Of a stretch of DNA of 14,799 nucleotides, positions 12,860 through 14,799 are shown one piece after another. The translations under genes and the position numbers were made by a program. The notes beneath the pieces were generated by a model. It saw only the letters and a list, made by a program, of their open reading frames with translations, was not told the DNA's origin and searched no databases. Each line of letters begins with the position of its first letter. The stretch's first letter is position 1. The stretch covers positions 1-14,799 of the forward strand of contig CABQCB010000021.1 in assembly GCA_902462475.1 (NCBI GenBank). The letters are read 5' to 3'. Origin of the DNA: an uncultured Oscillibacter sp. GTDB taxonomy: Bacteria; Bacillota_A; Clostridia; Oscillospirales; Oscillospiraceae.

Positions 12860-14401
12860 ATGTTAGTGATACAAGAGAGTCTGCTTTGGCGGCTTTGCCT
12901 GGCCCTGGCGGCAAGCTATGAGGAAAGCCGCCTGTGCCGGATCCTGGATGACATCGGCGCCTGGTGCAACCGTCAGATCGACACCAGCGCGGTTTTGCGG
13001 GTGCTTTGCAGGGAGGGGGTCGTGGCCCGCGCCTGGCCGGAGAGCCTGCTTTGCCGTGTGCTCATGGCGGTGGTGAATTTCCCCGGCTGGCTGCTGCATA
13101 AGCTGTATACGGCGTTTCAGGTTACCTTTGAAGACAGCTTTTTTGCACGGCTTGCGTTTCAGATCGGAGAGGAGACCGTTATCGCGCAATCCTGGCTGAT
13201 CATGGCCCTTTGGATCATTCCCTATGAGCGGTGGAACAATGCATATACGCTGATGGCGTTTTCTTTCCTGCTGGTCGTGTTCCACGCGGGTGCCATGCGG
13301 CACGGCGCGGGTATGCGTCTGGACCTGAAGCGGATCGGATTTTACCCGCTGGTACTGTTCGGCGCCATGTTCCTGGCAGTGCTGTTTTCCTATGAGCCGT
13401 CCTCGTCCATGCGCTTTTTGATCTACCATATCTCCGCGGCCCTGTGCGTGCTGGTGACGGTCAGCGCGGTCCGCTCCAGCGAAGATCTCAAACGGCTGGT
13501 GGGCGGTGCGGCGTTTTGCGTCATGGCCACCTCGTTGTATGGTGTTTACCAGCGGATCCAGGGCGTGGAGGTCAACGCCTCCTATGTGGATTTGAAGCTC
13601 AACGAGGGAATGCCCGGGCGGGTGTATTCCATTTTTGATAACCCCAACACCTTTGCGGAAGTGCTGATCCTGCTGCTGCCGCTGGTGCTGGCCCTGGGAC
13701 TGTGCTCCAAACGGAATATCTCCAAGCTGGCGGCATTTGCTGCATTCGGCGTGGGCGCGGCTGCGCTGGGAATGACCTATTCCCGGGCTAGCTGGGTTGG
13801 TATGGGCTGTGCCATGGTGGTCATGGTATTTTTGTGGAAGCCGAAGCTGATCCCGGCGTTTGCGGCCCTGTGCGTGGTGTGCATCCCGCTGCTGCCGGAT
13901 ACCATCTGGAACCGGAGCCTGACCATCACCAACCCGAATGACACCTCCACGGCCAGCCGCCTGCCGCTGTATAAAGCGGCGCTGGAAGTGATCCGCACAT
14001 CGCCGGTCTCCGGCGCAGGGCTGGGCACTGCTGCCGTACAGTCGTATATCAGCGATATGAACCTCTATCATGGCTCGGCCCCGTTTGTCCATGCCCATAA
14101 TTTCTTCCTGGAAGTGTGGATCGAGGCAGGACTGCTGGGAATCGTGGGATTTTTCAGCTCCATGCTGTGGAATATCAAGCGTGCAGCCTATGCGGCCCGC
14201 CACTGTGCAGATTCGGCGGCGCGGACCATCACCTGCGCAGCCTGCGCGGCCATGTGCGGAGCATTGGTCTGCGGCCTGGCAGATTATCTTTGGAACTATC
14301 CCCGGGTCATGTGTATTTTCTGGTTCGTGTTTGCTGTGGCAATCGCAGGAATCAAGCTGTGTTGGAGCGATGCAGCACCTGCGGAACAGAAAACTCCTTG
14401 A
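12860..14401 (+). CDS. O-antigen ligase/polymerase-like membrane protein (Wzy_C family) with N-terminal extension
   Basis: Polytopic membrane protein of 513 residues, related to O-antigen ligases (WaaL) and Wzy polymerases, which transfer or polymerise lipid-linked glycans on the outer face of the membrane. About ten to twelve hydrophobic segments lie between residues 110 and 500. Family landmarks are SIFDNPNTFAEVL (257-269), MTYSRASWVG (305-314) with the conserved Arg309, and HAHNFFLEVWIEAGLLGIVG (411-430) in the long loop. Residues 1-105 form an extension without clear membrane spans in which [ED]S-x-[LF]-x-R recurs (about 6, 22, 61, 92). ATG 12860 has AAGGAG 8 nt upstream; ATG 12856 is in another frame. 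It lies downstream of the glycosyltransferase in the same operon. In a Gram-positive host the acceptor is not LPS core and is unknown. Confidence 0.85.
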   Translation: MLVIQESLLWRLCLALAASYEESRLCRILDDIGAWCNRQIDTSAVLRVLCREGVVARAWPESLLCRVLMAVVNFPGWLLHKLYTAFQVTFEDSFFARLAFQIGEETVIAQSWLIMALWIIPYERWNNAYTLMAFSFLLVVFHAGAMRHGAGMRLDLKRIGFYPLVLFGAMFLAVLFSYEPSSSMRFLIYHISAALCVLVTVSAVRSSEDLKRLVGGAAFCVMATSLYGVYQRIQGVEVNASYVDLKLNEGMPGRVYSIFDNPNTFAEVLILLLPLVLALGLCSKRNISKLAAFAAFGVGAAALGMTYSRASWVGMGCAMVVMVFLWKPKLIPAFAALCVVCIPLLPDTIWNRSLTITNPNDTSTASRLPLYKAALEVIRTSPVSGAGLGTAAVQSYISDMNLYHGSAPFVHAHNFFLEVWIEAGLLGIVGFFSSMLWNIKRAAYAARHCADSAARTITCAACAAMCGALVCGLADYLWNYPRVMCIFWFVFAVAIAGIKLCWSDAAPAEQKTP

Positions 14402-14420
14402 CATCAGAAGAAAAAACGGT

Positions 14421-14460
14421 AAAATGGTAGGAGTCAATAACTTTGGCTCCTACCATTTTT
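14421..14460 (+). terminator. Terminator after the O-antigen-ligase-like gene
   Basis: A perfect 13-bp stem AAAATGGTAGGAG (14421-14433) with its complement at 14447-14459, a 13-nt loop and a run of five T (14456-14460). The T-run flows directly into the TTTGGGAGC that opens the tandem repeat. Confidence 0.88.
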
Positions 14461-14547
14461 GGGAGCGCGTTTCACCCATCCATGAGGGAAAAACCGCAAC
14501 CCATAACCCGCGGGGACATTACCAGAAGCGGGAAGCATTTCCGCAAA

Positions 14548-14567
14548 GCCGTCGGTCAAAAGACGGC
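14548..14567 (+). repeat. Hairpin in repeat unit 1 (counterpart at 14730-14749)
   Basis: GCCGTC (14548-14553) pairs with GACGGC (14562-14567) around an 8-nt loop, GGTCAAAA. In unit 2 the same hairpin reads GCCGTT (14730-14735) and AACGGC (14744-14749) with an identical loop. The closing C-G pair becomes T-A, so pairing is kept. Confidence 0.6.
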
Positions 14568-14607
14568 CAAGACCACATGAAAGACCACAGATAAAACAAT
14601 TCCATAA

Positions 14608-14648
14608 CCGGGTGTAGCGCAGTTGGTAGCGCGCTTGCTTTGGGAGCA
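14608..14648 (+). pseudogene. Truncated tRNA-Pro(UGG), 5' half only
   Basis: These 41 nt fit a tRNA exactly: acceptor 5' strand CCGGGTG, TA, D-arm GCGC-AGTTGGTA-GCGC, G26, anticodon stem CTTGC and loop TTTGGGA with anticodon TGG (proline). The 3' side of the anticodon stem should read GCAAG but reads GCATA, after which the sequence runs into the repeat. No T-arm or matching acceptor 3' strand follows. A mature tRNA cannot form from this copy. Confidence 0.85.
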
Positions 14649-14789
14649 TATCCCGCCCATCCATGAGGGAAAAAGCCCAACTCCACAACCCGCTGGGACA
14701 CTACCAGAAGCGGGAACCATTTCCGCAAAGCCGTTGGTCAAAAAACGGCCAAGACCACATGAAAGACCACAGATAAAACAATTCCATAA

Positions 14790-14799
14790 CCGGGTGTAG
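14790..14799 (+). tRNA. Start of another tRNA-Pro copy at the window edge (complete or truncated unknown)
   Basis: CCGGGTGTAG repeats the first 10 nt of the tRNA-Pro(UGG) copy at 14608, in the same context, at the end of repeat unit 2. Whether it continues as a full tRNA gene or as another half copy lies outside the window. Confidence 0.45.

Larger units (their letters stand above)
14458..14799 (+). repeat. Imperfect tandem repeat (~181-bp period) ending in truncated tRNA-Pro copies
   Basis: Unit 1 is 14458-14638. Unit 2 is 14639-14799 and is cut by the window edge. The two align over about 160 nt at roughly 90% identity with a single 1-nt indel. Both open with TTTGGGAGC. Both contain CCCATCCATGAGGG, a CCCGC...GCGGG inverted repeat, a GCGGGAA/TTTCCGC hairpin, a GCCGT[CT]...[GA]ACGGC hairpin and a direct repeat AAGACCACA. 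Both end in CCGGGTGTAG, the start of a tRNA-Pro. No protein gene is credible here; ORFs on either strand follow the repeat. No integrase is nearby. This accounts for the whole gene-free stretch after the ligase terminator. Confidence 0.85.

Noticed and set aside
12863..14437. 524-codon minus-strand ORF opposite the O-antigen-ligase-like gene
   Set aside because: Rich in H, Q, R and G with no hydrophobic or domain pattern; the plus strand has a promoter, ribosome site, family motifs and terminator.
14649..14665. Possible 3' tRNA remnant (ATCCCGCCCATCC) after the truncated tRNA-Pro
   Set aside because: It faintly resembles a T-arm/acceptor end, but it does not pair with acceptor CCGGGTG, and the aligned bases in unit 1 (GCGTTTCACCCATCC) do not resemble a tRNA.
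14434..14741. Short minus-strand ORFs in the tandem repeat
   Set aside because: They run through the antisense of tRNA-Pro and a terminator arm and overlap in different frames. The recurring peptides simply reflect the DNA repeat.
1..14799. CRISPR array, insertion sequence or prophage
   Set aside because: No regularly spaced short repeats, transposase, integrase or phage gene was seen. The only tandem repeat is the 181-bp tRNA-associated one.

Overview
The window looks like chromosomal DNA from a GC-rich, Gram-positive gut clostridium, most likely of the Oscillospiraceae (Flavonifractor/Lawsonibacter/Dysosmobacter-like). The grounds are protein sequence style, strong GGAGG-type ribosome binding sites, TTG/GTG starts, a SAM-I riboswitch ahead of metK, and the ackA/tmcAL neighbourhood familiar from Clostridia. 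The genus is an inference. No transposase, integrase, phage gene or CRISPR array is visible.

Layout. (1) 1-404, minus: N-terminal part of acetate kinase, cut by the window edge. (2) 602-2711, plus: tmcAL (tRNA-Met cytidine acetate ligase) followed 31 nt later by a DUF4163/DUF3298 (RsiV-like) lipoprotein, closed by two consecutive hairpins. (3) 2807-8321, minus: a three-gene tripartite export operon in transcription order TolC-like protein, HlyD-type lipoprotein adaptor, RND pump. (4) 8510-9385, minus: a rhomboid-like membrane protein with a C-terminal zinc ribbon and no evident catalytic histidine. (5) 9505-10936, plus: promoter, SAM-I riboswitch with expression platform, metK, terminator. 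(6) 10996-11184, plus: a 62-residue protein with a near-perfect Shine-Dalgarno sequence. (7) 11209-11673, minus: a zinc nucleoside deaminase. (8) 11836-14401, plus: a family 2 glycosyltransferase and an O-antigen-ligase/polymerase-type membrane protein, probably a two-gene surface-glycan operon. (9) 14402-14799: a terminator, then a ~181-bp imperfect tandem repeat whose units end in the 5' half of a tRNA-Pro(UGG) gene. A further tRNA-Pro copy begins at the window edge.

How the genes work together. AckA and TmcAL share acetate chemistry: AckA interconverts acetyl phosphate and acetate, and TmcAL activates acetate with ATP to acetylate the wobble cytidine of elongator tRNA-Met. The export operon has the parts list of a diderm RND-adaptor-TolC pump, although the host is probably a monoderm. 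Its TolC-like member appears to be helical in both places where the barrel strands would normally lie. metK is under SAM feedback by riboswitch.

Points most worth a second look: MetK lacks the 11 residues that carry the glycine-rich GGGAFSG loop, with the rest of the protein intact; the apparently barrel-less TolC-like protein in the RND operon; and the tandem repeat carrying truncated tRNA-Pro, with a hairpin in which a base pair changes C-G to U-A between copies.
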